A stretch of 64,000 nucleotides of DNA from Fen-1258 sp041658245 (lineage in GTDB: Bacteria > Bacteroidota > Ignavibacteria > Ignavibacteriales > Melioribacteraceae). Of the stretch, positions 8,145 through 17,027 are shown piece after piece. The stretch lies in assembly GCA_041658245.1 (NCBI GenBank), contig JBBAAM010000011.1, forward strand, positions 11,093-75,092, in the 5' to 3' direction. Both the position numbers and the translations under genes were made by a program. The notes beneath the pieces were generated by a model that ran no database searches, was not told the origin of the DNA, and worked only from the letters and a program-made list of their open reading frames with translations. Within the stretch, counting starts at the first letter, position 1, and every line of letters starts with the position of its first letter.

Positions 8145-9016
8145 AATCTAAACTTGCACTGCTACTCAGATTTATATTAGGAGCTGTATTTCTTTTCTCA
8201 GCTTATACAAAATTTATTTCGCCCGGTTTAACAGAAATAATTTTAGTTGATCATGGAATTGTTTCCGCACGCGAGACTGCTGCAATAATTGTTCGTGTGT
8301 TAATTGGTTTTGAATTTGCGCTCGGGCTTTTATTTTTTCAACCATTCTCCTTAAAAAGAATTGTAATTCCCATTTCGTTTCTATTTCTCATTTCATTCAC
8401 TGGTTATCTTGTCTATACAGGTTTTATTTTGAAAGATGCACAGAACTGTGGATGCTTTGGCGAAATGATAAAAATGTCTCCGCTTGAATCAATTGTGAAA
8501 AATATTATTATGATAGTCGTTCTGATTTTACTTTTCAAATTTACGAACGAGAAGAAAAAATATTTTGTGGCACCAACGGTGGTTGTTCTTTGTGTAGCTT
8601 CGGTTTTTGTATTTCTTCCGGTTAATTCTCAGAAAGAATTTAAGTTTGCCAATTATACGAACTTTGAAGGAGAAGGAAGGGTTGATCTTTCAGTTGGAGA
8701 AAAACTGTTAGTAATATTAAATTTAGAATGCGATCACTGTCAAACTCTTGCGAAAGAATTATCCGAAATAAAAAATCAAACTAACAAACTTCCTAAGTTA
8801 TACGCTCTTCTTTTTAAAGAGGGAAATGTTACCGTTGATTCATTTAAGACGATGACCAAATTTAATTTTCCTTATCACATGATCAGTATGAATGAGTTTT
8901 TAAATTTTATCGGGCAGTCTCCACCGAGAATATATTGGTTAAAAGACGGAAAGGTAAAAGGAATTTGGGATAAGGATTTTCAAAAGAAGATATTGCAAAA
9001 CTTTCCGGAAAGATAA
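8141..9016 (+). CDS. DoxX/MauE-like membrane protein with C-terminal thioredoxin-like part
   Basis: A 291-residue protein. The N-terminal half has four hydrophobic segments and a MauE/DoxX pattern (FLFSAYTKFISP, and NCGCFGE with C103 and C105 near the end of the third segment). A further hydrophobic segment near 150-165 is followed by a periplasmic domain with CDHC at 197-200, which looks like a thioredoxin-type redox site. MauE-type proteins pass reducing equivalents across the membrane for periplasmic disulfide chemistry; the fusion suggests a self-contained relay. No substrate protein is encoded next to it. Confidence 0.7.
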   Translation: MKSKLALLLRFILGAVFLFSAYTKFISPGLTEIILVDHGIVSARETAAIIVRVLIGFEFALGLLFFQPFSLKRIVIPISFLFLISFTGYLVYTGFILKDAQNCGCFGEMIKMSPLESIVKNIIMIVVLILLFKFTNEKKKYFVAPTVVVLCVASVFVFLPVNSQKEFKFANYTNFEGEGRVDLSVGEKLLVILNLECDHCQTLAKELSEIKNQTNKLPKLYALLFKEGNVTVDSFKTMTKFNFPYHMISMNEFLNFIGQSPPRIYWLKDGKVKGIWDKDFQKKILQNFPER

Positions 9017-9035
9017 TAACCACCTTTAGAAAGTT

Positions 9036-9608
9036 CTAATGATTTAACCAGTTGTTAATAATTTGCTTTCCGTGTTTAGTCATAATTGACTCCGGATGGA
9101 ATTGTAGACCTTTCACATCATATTCAATATGTGAGAGAGACATGATAACATCATCTTTGCTGATCGAGGTGATCTTTAAGCAATCCGGAAAATTATTTTT
9201 AGAAACAGCCCATGAGTGGTACAATCCACCATCAAAATTTTGCGGAATACTATTGAACAAGTAATCACCCGAATCAATTACTTCTACATTAGTTGAAATG
9301 CCGTGGCAGACATCTGAAAAATTATAAAGGTTTCCGCCGAATACCTCAGCTATTGCTTGATGACCCAGACAAACTCCCAAGATGCTTTTTGAAGGAGCGA
9401 ATTGTTTGATGACTTCTTTCACAAGTCCTGCTTGTTCGGGAATTCCGGGTCCAGGTGAAATTAATATTTTTGAAAATTTATCGGTCTCATCTAGGGTAAG
9501 TTCATTATTCTTAATAATAGTATAATCGTAATGAAATTCTTCAACGATTTGACGTAAATTATAAGTAAAGGAATCTTGATTATCTATTATTAATATTTTG
9601 CTATTCAT
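9036..9608 (-). CDS. pabA: Aminodeoxychorismate/anthranilate synthase glutamine amidotransferase subunit
   Basis: A 190-residue class I glutamine amidotransferase. The triad is visible as C80 in GVCLGHQ and H171/E173 in HPES. Its N-terminus (KILIIDNQDSFTYN) is the standard start of PabA/TrpG, so the start at 9608 is reliable. It releases ammonia from glutamine for the chorismate-using partner. Next to pabB and pabC, and with no trp genes nearby, PabA is the better reading, though it could serve TrpE too. Its start codon lies only 12 bases from that of the divergent pabB, and no Shine-Dalgarno is visible for either gene. Confidence 0.9.
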   Translation of the reverse strand: MNSKILIIDNQDSFTYNLRQIVEEFHYDYTIIKNNELTLDETDKFSKILISPGPGIPEQAGLVKEVIKQFAPSKSILGVCLGHQAIAEVFGGNLYNFSDVCHGISTNVEVIDSGDYLFNSIPQNFDGGLYHSWAVSKNNFPDCLKITSISKDDVIMSLSHIEYDVKGLQFHPESIMTKHGKQIINNWLNH

Positions 9609-9620
9609 TATCTTTAATAT

Positions 9621-10598
9621 ATGAACATTAATAAATCACTTGCACTAGAAACTATGAATGAATATGGGAAGAATAAAATTCCCTTTCTGTTCATTATTGA
9701 TTTTGATATGCTTGAACCGCAAATCATTAAACTGAATGAAGTAGATCCATCGGAGATTCTCTTCAATATTAACGGGAGAAAAAATTACGAAGTAAAATCA
9801 TTCCCGCGCAAGAATATTCAATTTGAAAAATATCCGGTTCCGTTTGAAACTTACAAAAAATCGTTTGACAAAGTATTAAAACAAATTCGAGACGGCAATA
9901 CCTATCTTCTCAATTTAACTTTTCCGACCGAGATAAAAACGAACCTAATACTTAAAGAGATTTTTTTGTTAAGTAACGCAAAATATAAATTGTTTTATAA
10001 AAACAAATTTGTTGTATTCTCACCGGAATCTTTTGTAAGAATAGAAGAAAACACTATTTCATCATATCCTATGAAAGGAACTATAAATAGTTCAATTCCT
10101 AATGCTGAAGAAGTTATTCTTAACGATAAAAAAGAAACAGCAGAACATAATACGATTGTTGATTTAATCAGAAACGATTTAAGTATGATCTCAAGTAATG
10201 TACAGGTTGAGAATTACCGTTATGTGGAAAAAATAGTTACAAATGATAAATCATTATTGCAGGTAAGTTCAAAAATAACTGGAACACTAGAAGAAAATTA
10301 CAACACTAAAATAGGCGAAATGATATTTACTTTACTTCCCGCAGGTTCTATTAGCGGTGCCCCAAAGAAAAAAACTGTTGAGATAATAAATGATGTGGAA
10401 ATATATTCAAGAGGATACTACACTGGCATTTTGGGATACTATGATGGCTCTGTCCTCGATAGTGCTGTAATGATACGATTCATTGAAAAGGAAGATGAAA
10501 AATATTTTTACAAGAGTGGCGGAGGCATTACATTTTTAAGTGATGCTAAATCTGAATATCAAGAACTATTAGATAAAGTTTATGTCCCGATTGCTTGA
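9621..10598 (+). CDS. pabB: Aminodeoxychorismate synthase component I
   Basis: A 325-residue chorismate-binding enzyme of the short PabB class, lacking the long N-terminal subdomain of TrpE. Signature blocks: DGNTYLLNLTFP, SYPMKGTI, EHNTIVDLIRNDL, and AGSISGAPKKKT followed by YYTGILGYYDG. It converts chorismate and ammonia to 4-amino-4-deoxychorismate for folate synthesis. It overlaps the pabC start by 17 bases, so pabBC form one operon, with pabA on the opposite strand. Confidence 0.93.
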   Translation: MNINKSLALETMNEYGKNKIPFLFIIDFDMLEPQIIKLNEVDPSEILFNINGRKNYEVKSFPRKNIQFEKYPVPFETYKKSFDKVLKQIRDGNTYLLNLTFPTEIKTNLILKEIFLLSNAKYKLFYKNKFVVFSPESFVRIEENTISSYPMKGTINSSIPNAEEVILNDKKETAEHNTIVDLIRNDLSMISSNVQVENYRYVEKIVTNDKSLLQVSSKITGTLEENYNTKIGEMIFTLLPAGSISGAPKKKTVEIINDVEIYSRGYYTGILGYYDGSVLDSAVMIRFIEKEDEKYFYKSGGGITFLSDAKSEYQELLDKVYVPIA

Positions 10599-11178
10599 AA
10601 GTATAAAAGTATATAACAAGAGATTGTATAATATCGAATACCATAATGTTCGAATGAATAACTCACGTGCTGAACTCTTTAATGCTAAAGAGCAAATAGA
10701 TCTTAGCAAAATCATTTTGGTACCAGATGATTTATCAAATGAACTTTATAAGTGCAGGATTATTTATACAGTAGAGATTATTAGCGTTGATTTTCATAAA
10801 TATAGTAAGAAGAAAATTAGTTCGTTGCAACTCGTGCGAGATGATGATATTATTTATGCTCATAAATATGAAGACAGAACCGAAATAGAAAAACATCTTT
10901 CAGTAGCTAAAGCAGACGAAATATTAATTATCAAAAATGGATTTGTAACTGATACTAGCTTTTCAAATGTTGTTTTTTTTGACGGAATAAAATATTTCAC
11001 GCCTTCATCACATCTGCTGAAAGGGACTAAGAGAGCAAAGCTTATCGCTGATGGCACTATTCAAGAAGAAGAGATTAGATTAAAGGATATTCAGAAGTTC
11101 AAGTTTGTTCATTTGGTAAATGCTTTATTAGATTTAAAAGAAGAGAATAGAATTCCAATTGAGAAAATTATTTTGTGA
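10582..11178 (+). CDS. pabC: Aminodeoxychorismate lyase-like class IV aminotransferase
   Basis: A 198-residue class IV PLP protein, shorter than E. coli PabC (about 270) but like a known short class found beside pabB. The PLP lysine is probably in YAHKYEDR, and the cofactor-binding C-terminal pattern FVTDTSFSNVVFFDG plus LLKGTKR is clear. It should release pyruvate from aminodeoxychorismate to give p-aminobenzoate, the last step before folate. The start lies inside pabB, indicating translational coupling. Confidence 0.85.
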   Translation: MSRLLESIKVYNKRLYNIEYHNVRMNNSRAELFNAKEQIDLSKIILVPDDLSNELYKCRIIYTVEIISVDFHKYSKKKISSLQLVRDDDIIYAHKYEDRTEIEKHLSVAKADEILIIKNGFVTDTSFSNVVFFDGIKYFTPSSHLLKGTKRAKLIADGTIQEEEIRLKDIQKFKFVHLVNALLDLKEENRIPIEKIIL

Positions 11179-11194
11179 GAGATATAAATAATAG

Positions 11195-11346
11195 AAGTGG
11201 CTGTTTCAAAAGTAAATTGAACTATCATTGCGAGCAGCCTGCCCACCGAAGGCAGGTTTACGACGAAGTAATCTCAAATTTATTTTCCCCAAAAGAGATC
11301 ACCTTGCTTCGTTAGTGATGACAATTGCTCTTTTGAAACAGCCTCT
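11195..11346. repeat. Dispersed palindromic element, family A copy 1
   Basis: The left end GTGGCTGTTTCAAAAG and right end CTTTTGAAACAGCCTC are inverted copies. Related ends occur at 29009-29094 and 57791-57892. The interior holds a second, older-looking palindromic repeat (CATTGCGAG..., GACGAAGTAATCTC, GAGATCACC, GTGATGACAA). It fills the gap between the convergent pabC and zinc-ribbon genes and could double as a terminator. Confidence 0.8.
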
Positions 11347-11361
11347 TGTAGCAATGAAAAA

Positions 11362-12099
11362 CTAAAACTTAATTTTCTTTTCAACATCAGCTGCAACATC
11401 TGGCGAGACTAATATCCTACCGCATGATTCGCAAGAAAAAAATCTCTTACTTGATTTGATCTCAAGCTGTCTCTGCGGCGGTACCACGTTATGACATCCG
11501 GAACACGCTGCTCTTATAAGTGGAACTACAGCTTTTCCGCCAAGTGCTTTACGGATTCTGCTGTAAGTATTGTAATCTGCTTTCCGGACTTTTACTGCAA
11601 GTTTATCGCGTTTATCTTTTAACCGAGCTTCTTCGCGCTCATTAGCTTTGATGATTTGTTTTAGCTCAGTTTCTTTCTCCTTCAAATCTTTTGAAAGAGT
11701 ATCGAGCTGCGGTTCAACTTCATTAATTTCTTTTTTTAATTTCTGAACAAGATCTTCAAGTGCTGAACTTTCCGCTTCAAGTTTTGTAATCTGTTCTTCA
11801 CTATGATCAATCTCTTTAGTAAGAGCATCATACTCTTTGTTATTACGTACCTGGTAAAGCTGGGATTTAAACCTTTTAAGATTGGCTTTAATCCGGTCAA
11901 CATCTTCATCATTCTGTTTGCGTTTACTGATAGAGCTTTTCTTTTCAGCTTCTTTAGTTTCAATTTGCTCTTCAATAGTATTGATCTGAAATTTCAGATC
12001 ATTAACTGCTGCGGGAAGATCGCCACGCAATTCTTCAAGTTCATCGAGTTGATTATCGATCAGTTGAAGTTCGTATAGAATCGAGAGTTTTTCTATCAA
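11362..12099 (-). CDS. Coiled-coil protein with C-terminal C4 zinc ribbon
   Basis: A 245-residue protein. Residues about 5-180 form one long coiled coil, and the end carries a C4 zinc ribbon (CSGCH ... CESCG). It belongs to the zf-RING_7/CT398-like family of nucleic-acid-associated proteins of unproven function, typically next to nif3, as here. The start is a TTG at 12097-12099, supported by AAGGAG six bases upstream. It lies 10 bases after the nif3 stop, so they form one operon. Confidence 0.85.
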   Translation of the reverse strand: MIEKLSILYELQLIDNQLDELEELRGDLPAAVNDLKFQINTIEEQIETKEAEKKSSISKRKQNDEDVDRIKANLKRFKSQLYQVRNNKEYDALTKEIDHSEEQITKLEAESSALEDLVQKLKKEINEVEPQLDTLSKDLKEKETELKQIIKANEREEARLKDKRDKLAVKVRKADYNTYSRIRKALGGKAVVPLIRAACSGCHNVVPPQRQLEIKSSKRFFSCESCGRILVSPDVAADVEKKIKF

Positions 12100-12109
12100 A
12101 GTTGACTCC

Positions 12110-13222
12110 TTATTGTTTATAAAACTTGACCGGGTTAGTACTACCCGAATATTTTAAAACTTTTATACCGCTGCTTTTTGGAACAAAATTATTAATTACC
12201 TGTTGAGCAGCTTTTAATGAAATAATTTCGGTTTCATAATGACCGGCATCTATCAATAAAATTTTTCTTTCGGCGTCTTGATAAGTATGATATTTTATAT
12301 CCGCAGTAACAAAAGCATCCGCTCCTTCTGAAATAGCTTGTGCCAATAGTTCAGAACCCGATCCGCCGCAGACAGCAACTTTTTTAACTGCTTTTCCTCT
12401 TCCTTCACAATATTTCAGAGCTTTTGTTTTTAACGATTTTGAAACGAACGATAAAAATTTATTTTCATTCATTCCTTTCTCAAGTTCACCGATTGCCCCG
12501 GCACCAAAATTCATATTTTTATTTTTAAGAGGATAAATATCATACGCTGGTTCTTCATAAGGATGGTTTTTTAAAATTGCAGAAATTACTTGATTCAATT
12601 TCCAAGAATCAACTATAACTTCCAGCCGAATTTCATTCACATTCTCAAAATGATTTTTCTTTCCTACTTGAGGATTAGATTTAGCAGTTCCCTTAAATGT
12701 TCCTTCTCCGGAAGATCTAAAGCTACAATTCTCATACTCTCCGATTATTCCTCCGCCTGCCGAAAATATTGCTTCCGAAATTTTATCTAAGCTTGTTGCA
12801 GGAATAAACGTTACTACTTTGAATTGATTGTTCTCTTCATTTTCTAAAAATCGGATATTTTTCAATTTTAGAGCTTTAGCAAGTTCGAATGATACACCGT
12901 CTTTTATGGAATCAAAGTTTGTGTGAGCAGAATAAACACTGATGTTATGCTTGAACAATTTTTCAATCAGTTTTGCTAAGGAATTATTTTCAGTATCTAA
13001 GTTTTTTATTGGTTTGAATATGAGAGGGTGGTGAGTAAATATAAAGTTGCAATTTTTTTGAAGGGCTTCTTTTAGGACTTCATCATTAAGCTCAATACAG
13101 AGCATGATGCTTTTGATTTTTTGCCTCCTTGAGCCAATTTGAAGTCCAACGTTGTCCTTCTCCCAAGCGGCTCCAGGCGGTGCCCAATCATCTAGATATT
13201 TTGTCAAATCTCCAACTATCAT
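12110..13222 (-). CDS. Nif3-like dinuclear metal centre protein
   Basis: A 370-residue Nif3/YqfO-type protein. The N-terminal metal-binding block FTHHPLIF and C-terminal HYETE motif supply ligands of the di-metal centre, and the middle insertion is the YqfO-type domain. Biological function is debated (GTP cyclohydrolase I type 2 naming is widespread but weakly supported). The frame extends to an ATG at 13243, but the family start pattern is MIVGDLTKYLDDWAPP, giving 13222, and the extra residues would lie inside a terminator hairpin. It is followed after 10 bases by the zinc-ribbon gene. Confidence 0.88.
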   Translation of the reverse strand: MIVGDLTKYLDDWAPPGAAWEKDNVGLQIGSRRQKIKSIMLCIELNDEVLKEALQKNCNFIFTHHPLIFKPIKNLDTENNSLAKLIEKLFKHNISVYSAHTNFDSIKDGVSFELAKALKLKNIRFLENEENNQFKVVTFIPATSLDKISEAIFSAGGGIIGEYENCSFRSSGEGTFKGTAKSNPQVGKKNHFENVNEIRLEVIVDSWKLNQVISAILKNHPYEEPAYDIYPLKNKNMNFGAGAIGELEKGMNENKFLSFVSKSLKTKALKYCEGRGKAVKKVAVCGGSGSELLAQAISEGADAFVTADIKYHTYQDAERKILLIDAGHYETEIISLKAAQQVINNFVPKSSGIKVLKYSGSTNPVKFYKQ

Positions 13223-13225
13223 ATA

Positions 13226-13262
13226 TAAAAAAAATGCACTCATGATATTGTGAGTGCATTTG
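13226..13262 (-). terminator. Intrinsic terminator between ispG and nif3
   Basis: An 11-bp stem AAATGCACTCA / TGAGTGCATTT (13232-13242 with 13251-13261) is followed on the minus strand by eight T residues. It ends transcription coming from ispG and stops four bases before the nif3 start codon. Confidence 0.85.
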
Positions 13263-13387
13263 GTAATCAGAATCCTCTATTTAAAAGTTCTGTGTTCTTT
13301 CTTTTGCCTGATTTGATTAAAAATTTTCTCATATTTGCACACAAAATATACCATAAACGCGTATAAGATTCAAACTAATATATGGTG

Positions 13388-15346
13388 TCAAATTTTAGCT
13401 GGTTCTATCCAGCTCCCTTTTTCACGAATAATCTCAATTAATTCATCTACAGCATTTTCGGAATTCACATTTCTACGCACAATATCTTTGCCGTGGTAAA
13501 GCGTTATTTTATTGGGTCCGGAACCTACATATCCGAAATCTGCATCTGCCATTTCTCCCGGTCCGTTTACTATACAGCCCATAATCGCAATTTTAACGCC
13601 CTTTAAATGTTCGGTACGTTTACGGATTTTGTTTGTTACTTCAACTAGATCAAATAAAGTTCTTCCGCAAGAAGGACACGCAATATATTCTGTTTTAGAA
13701 ATTCTTGTCCTCGCGGCTTGAAGAATTCCAAAACAAGTTCTGTTAATAAATCCTTCTTCAAAATTATTGTTCGATTGATTTTTCCCGGTTAACCAAACTC
13801 CATCGCCCAAGCCGTCAATTAACAAAGAACCAAAATCTGTAGATGCATATAATCGGAAATTATCTTCATCCATTTTTTCATATGATCGTTTTATGAAAAC
13901 CGGATTTTTTATGTTTCTAAGCATCAACTCAAAAAAAGCACGGCGCTGTTCTGCCATACCGTGAAGATTCTCTGTTGATAAAACTAAAACAACCGTTTGA
14001 TCATTTGCTATTACTGAAAGCTGATCGCTGAAAGCTGATCGCTGATTCATTTCAACAAAATTTAGAACAAATGATTTATTTCCGGCAGACTTGTATTGTT
14101 CAATTGAGGAATAGAAAGAGAATCCTTTTGTTTTATCTTTGAGCAAAGACCATTTTTCATAATTGTAAATTACTTTTAAAACGGTCGGTGATTCAAAATG
14201 TAAATCATTATTTCCTATGAATAAAAGATCGCTTGCCTGATCGGTCATATTCCATTTATCTGTTATAGGATCGTAAGTGAAACCGATTTGAGCTAGATCT
14301 TTGTAATTGATGATTCCTTCTTCACTGAAATCCGAAATTATTTTTGGAACAGTCGTGCCGCCAATTGCTGCAACTTCAAATGTTTCTCTTCGTTGGTATA
14401 TGAATGGATCTTTAGGTGTTTCGTCAATCGAAAATATTTGTGAGTGGCTTTCCCTTCCTTGATATCTCTGCGCTAATGAAATTGCAACAGGTACTTCAAA
14501 TTCCGGTTCTTCTGTTAATGAGACGCGGATTGTATCACCGATTCCATCTTCGAGTAATGTTCCGATTCCAAGAGCAGATTTAATCCTTCCATCTTCACCA
14601 TCACCTGCTTCCGTTACCCCGAGGTGTAATGGGTAATTCATGTTTTCAGATTCCATCCTTTGAATCAGTAAACGGTAAGCTTGAACCATTGCCTGAGGAT
14701 TGCTGGACTTCATTGATAAAACAATATTATGATAATTTAAGTCTTCGCATATACGCAGAAATTCTAAAGCAGATTCAACCATTCCATTCGGTGTATCTCC
14801 GTAACGGCTCATAATACGGTCTGATAATGAACCGTGATTAGTCCCGATACGCATTGCTGTTCCATACTCTTTACAAATCTTTACTAACGGAGAAAATTTT
14901 TCTCTTATTCGGTCAAGTTCGGAATGATATTCTGCATCTGTGTATTCAAAAACTTGAAATTTTTTCTTATCGGCATAATTACCGGGATTCACTCTTACCT
15001 TTTCAACAATTCGCGCTGCAAGTTCTGCGGCATTAGGAGTAAAATGAATATCTGCAATGAGGGGTGTTTTATATCCGCGCTTACGTAATTCATTTTTAAT
15101 ATTCCGAAGATTTCCTGCTTCGTTGATGCTTGGTGCAGTGATGCGGACATACTCACAACCCGCTTTAATCATTCTTATAGATTGTTCAACAGTCGCAATT
15201 GTATTCATTGTATCGGTGGTTGTCATTGATTGAATACGAATCGGGTTAGTAGCACCAAGAGGAACATCACCGATAAAAACTTCGCGGGTTTTGTAGCGGG
15301 AATATTGAGTTAGACTATTACAATATTTTGTAATTTTTTCAATCAC
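13388..15346 (-). CDS. ispG: 4-hydroxy-3-methylbut-2-en-1-yl diphosphate synthase, long form
   Basis: A 652-residue IspG (GcpE) of the MEP isoprenoid pathway, reducing methylerythritol cyclodiphosphate to HMBPP with a [4Fe-4S] cluster. The N-terminal TIM barrel starts at TREVFIGDVPLGATNPIRIQS, and the C-terminal cluster domain has CPSCGRTLFDL and MGCIVNGPGE. Between them lies the roughly 270-residue insertion domain typical of Chlorobi, Bacteroidetes and plants (the short form is about 370). A 14-base tandem duplication sits in the insertion part at 14014-14045 and keeps the frame open. The upstream DJ-1-like gene is 38 bases away on the same strand. Confidence 0.95.
   Translation of the reverse strand: MIEKITKYCNSLTQYSRYKTREVFIGDVPLGATNPIRIQSMTTTDTMNTIATVEQSIRMIKAGCEYVRITAPSINEAGNLRNIKNELRKRGYKTPLIADIHFTPNAAELAARIVEKVRVNPGNYADKKKFQVFEYTDAEYHSELDRIREKFSPLVKICKEYGTAMRIGTNHGSLSDRIMSRYGDTPNGMVESALEFLRICEDLNYHNIVLSMKSSNPQAMVQAYRLLIQRMESENMNYPLHLGVTEAGDGEDGRIKSALGIGTLLEDGIGDTIRVSLTEEPEFEVPVAISLAQRYQGRESHSQIFSIDETPKDPFIYQRRETFEVAAIGGTTVPKIISDFSEEGIINYKDLAQIGFTYDPITDKWNMTDQASDLLFIGNNDLHFESPTVLKVIYNYEKWSLLKDKTKGFSFYSSIEQYKSAGNKSFVLNFVEMNQRSAFSDQLSVIANDQTVVLVLSTENLHGMAEQRRAFFELMLRNIKNPVFIKRSYEKMDEDNFRLYASTDFGSLLIDGLGDGVWLTGKNQSNNNFEEGFINRTCFGILQAARTRISKTEYIACPSCGRTLFDLVEVTNKIRKRTEHLKGVKIAIMGCIVNGPGEMADADFGYVGSGPNKITLYHGKDIVRRNVNSENAVDELIEIIREKGSWIEPAKI
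14014..14045. repeat. 14-bp tandem repeat inside ispG
   Basis: Two exact copies of CTGAAAGCTGATCG lie head to tail, followed by a partial third (CTGA). In the ispG frame they encode part of the variable insertion domain (SAFSDQLSVIAND). The sequence looks like the small mobile AGCTGATCGCTGA-type repeats that sometimes insert in coding regions. Confidence 0.8.
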
Positions 15347-15384
15347 GATGCAACATAATTAACAAGAATAAATGGCAAGAAGTT

Positions 15385-15927
15385 CTAATTTGTTTTTGCA
15401 AGTTCGTATAAAAATGTTTTGATGAACTCAGGAGCGGCTAGGGGATTTTGTGCCGTAATTATATTTTTCTGAACAACAACAGGCGAATCTTTATAATCAA
15501 CACCCTGTTTTTCCAATTCCTTTCTATCATCCGAATGGCAAGTAGCACATTCGGAAAGTATTCCGGCTTTAGCTAAAATAATTGGAGCACTGCAGATTGC
15601 ACCGATCGGCTTTTTACTTTTAGAAAATTTTTGAGCGGTTGATTGAATAACCGGATCATCCCAATAATTTCTCATACCGCTTCCGCCGATTAGTATTAAT
15701 CCGGCAAAATTACTTTCGTGAATGTTATAAAGCTGGACATCATTCTTAACTTTTAATCCGTTTGAACCGATACAGAGTGAGTATGAATCCGATGCGATAA
15801 ATATTTTTATATCCGCTCTTTCGAGAGCATTGGTAATAATTAGATATTCTTCTTCGTTGAATTTTTGTGCCGGAAGGATCAGCAGAACACTTTTCTTAAT
15901 CAAAAATTTAACTCTTTCTTGTTTCAA
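15385..15927 (-). CDS. DJ-1/PfpI family protein
   Basis: A 180-residue DJ-1/PfpI-fold protein. The nucleophile elbow is C112 in GAICSAPIIL, and the conserved acidic residue is in the NEEEYLI stretch (E26/E27). Members are deglycases, chaperones or proteases and cannot be told apart from sequence. It could be co-transcribed with ispG downstream. Its start at 15927 gives a slightly long N-terminus (KQERVKFLIKK) before the first strand. Confidence 0.8.
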   Translation of the reverse strand: MKQERVKFLIKKSVLLILPAQKFNEEEYLIITNALERADIKIFIASDSYSLCIGSNGLKVKNDVQLYNIHESNFAGLILIGGSGMRNYWDDPVIQSTAQKFSKSKKPIGAICSAPIILAKAGILSECATCHSDDRKELEKQGVDYKDSPVVVQKNIITAQNPLAAPEFIKTFLYELAKTN

Positions 15928-16055
15928 TAATCAAAATACAAATATAAATTTTGATCGGCAATCTGTTATATGTTAACAGTTAATCGTGAATTGTTTTCTA
16001 AAAATACTTAATATGAAGTAGTGATTTATTTCCTTTTAAATTTCCATGAGTAATA

Positions 16056-17027
16056 ATGACCAGTTCAAAGAAAAAGCTAGTTCGCGAAGGTGATTTCTTA
16101 CAAAAAATTTTTGAATATAATTCATTGCCTATCCCATATTATAGTATGAATAATGGCCATGCGATTTGTGGTGACAGTTTACCAATTCTAAAAAAGATTA
16201 AAGATAATTCAGTGAATCTAATCTTTACGTCCCCACCTTTTGCTTTAACAAGAAAAAAAGAGTATGGTAATAAATCTGCTGAAGAATATGTTGAATGGTT
16301 TACTACATTTGCAGTAGAATTCAAGAGAATCTTAACCGAAAATGGTTCTTTTGTTTTAGACTTGGGTAGTGCATATTTACCAGGGTTTCCTGTCAAAAGC
16401 ATTTATCAATATGAGCTTTTAATTCACTTATGTAATGAATTAAATTTTTACTTAGCCCAAGAGTTTTTTCATTATAATCCATCTAGATTACCTTCACCAG
16501 CAGAGTGGGTTACTGTTCGACGAATCAGAGTCAAAGATTCAGTTAATGTAGTTTGGTGGTTATCAAAAAATCCTTATCCCAAAGCGGATAATAAAAAAAT
16601 ATTGAAACCATATAGTGCAAGCATGAAACTATTATTAAAGAATGGATATAAAGCCAAACTAAGACCAAGTGGACACGATATTTCACAAAATTTTTCTAAA
16701 AACAATAATGGTGCAATACCTCCAAATTTACTAGAGTTAGCAAATACAGAATCAAACAGTCAATACTTGAAGTTATGTAAAAAACATGGACTGAAACCTC
16801 ATCCAGCTAGGTTCCCCAAAGATTTTGCAACATTTTTTATAAACTTTTTAACAGATGAAGATGATATTGTTTTAGATCCATTTGCTGGATCGAATACGAC
16901 TGGTTATGCAGCTGAAATTCTTAATAGAAAATGGTTGTCAATAGAAATTAGAAAAGACTATTTAGAGGGAAGTAAATTCAGATTCAAAGATCAGCAAGAT
17001 TTATTCGCGAGCAAACGTAGTGCATAG
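16056..17027 (+). CDS. DNA methyltransferase (N4-cytosine type), restriction-modification locus 1
   Basis: A 323-residue class beta methylase. The catalytic motif TSPPF is at residues 58-62 and the AdoMet motif DPFAGSNTTG at 274-283, an order (IV before I) of the beta group. SPPF rather than DPPY/NPPY favours N4-methylcytosine, though N6-adenine cannot be excluded. It overlaps the HNH gene by eight bases, making a two-gene restriction-modification operon. The locus sits between DJ-1-like and dnaG genes and has the AT-rich, CCGG-poor look of recently gained DNA compared with its neighbours. The recognition site is unknown. Confidence 0.88.
   Translation: MTSSKKKLVREGDFLQKIFEYNSLPIPYYSMNNGHAICGDSLPILKKIKDNSVNLIFTSPPFALTRKKEYGNKSAEEYVEWFTTFAVEFKRILTENGSFVLDLGSAYLPGFPVKSIYQYELLIHLCNELNFYLAQEFFHYNPSRLPSPAEWVTVRRIRVKDSVNVVWWLSKNPYPKADNKKILKPYSASMKLLLKNGYKAKLRPSGHDISQNFSKNNNGAIPPNLLELANTESNSQYLKLCKKHGLKPHPARFPKDFATFFINFLTDEDDIVLDPFAGSNTTGYAAEILNRKWLSIEIRKDYLEGSKFRFKDQQDLFASKRSA

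Noticed and set aside
9036..9608. Calling the glutamine amidotransferase TrpG
   Set aside because: No tryptophan genes are nearby and it abuts pabB and pabC; dual use remains possible.
13223..13243. Upstream ATG at 13243 as the nif3 start
   Set aside because: The extra seven codons lie in a terminator hairpin and outside the family's N-terminus.
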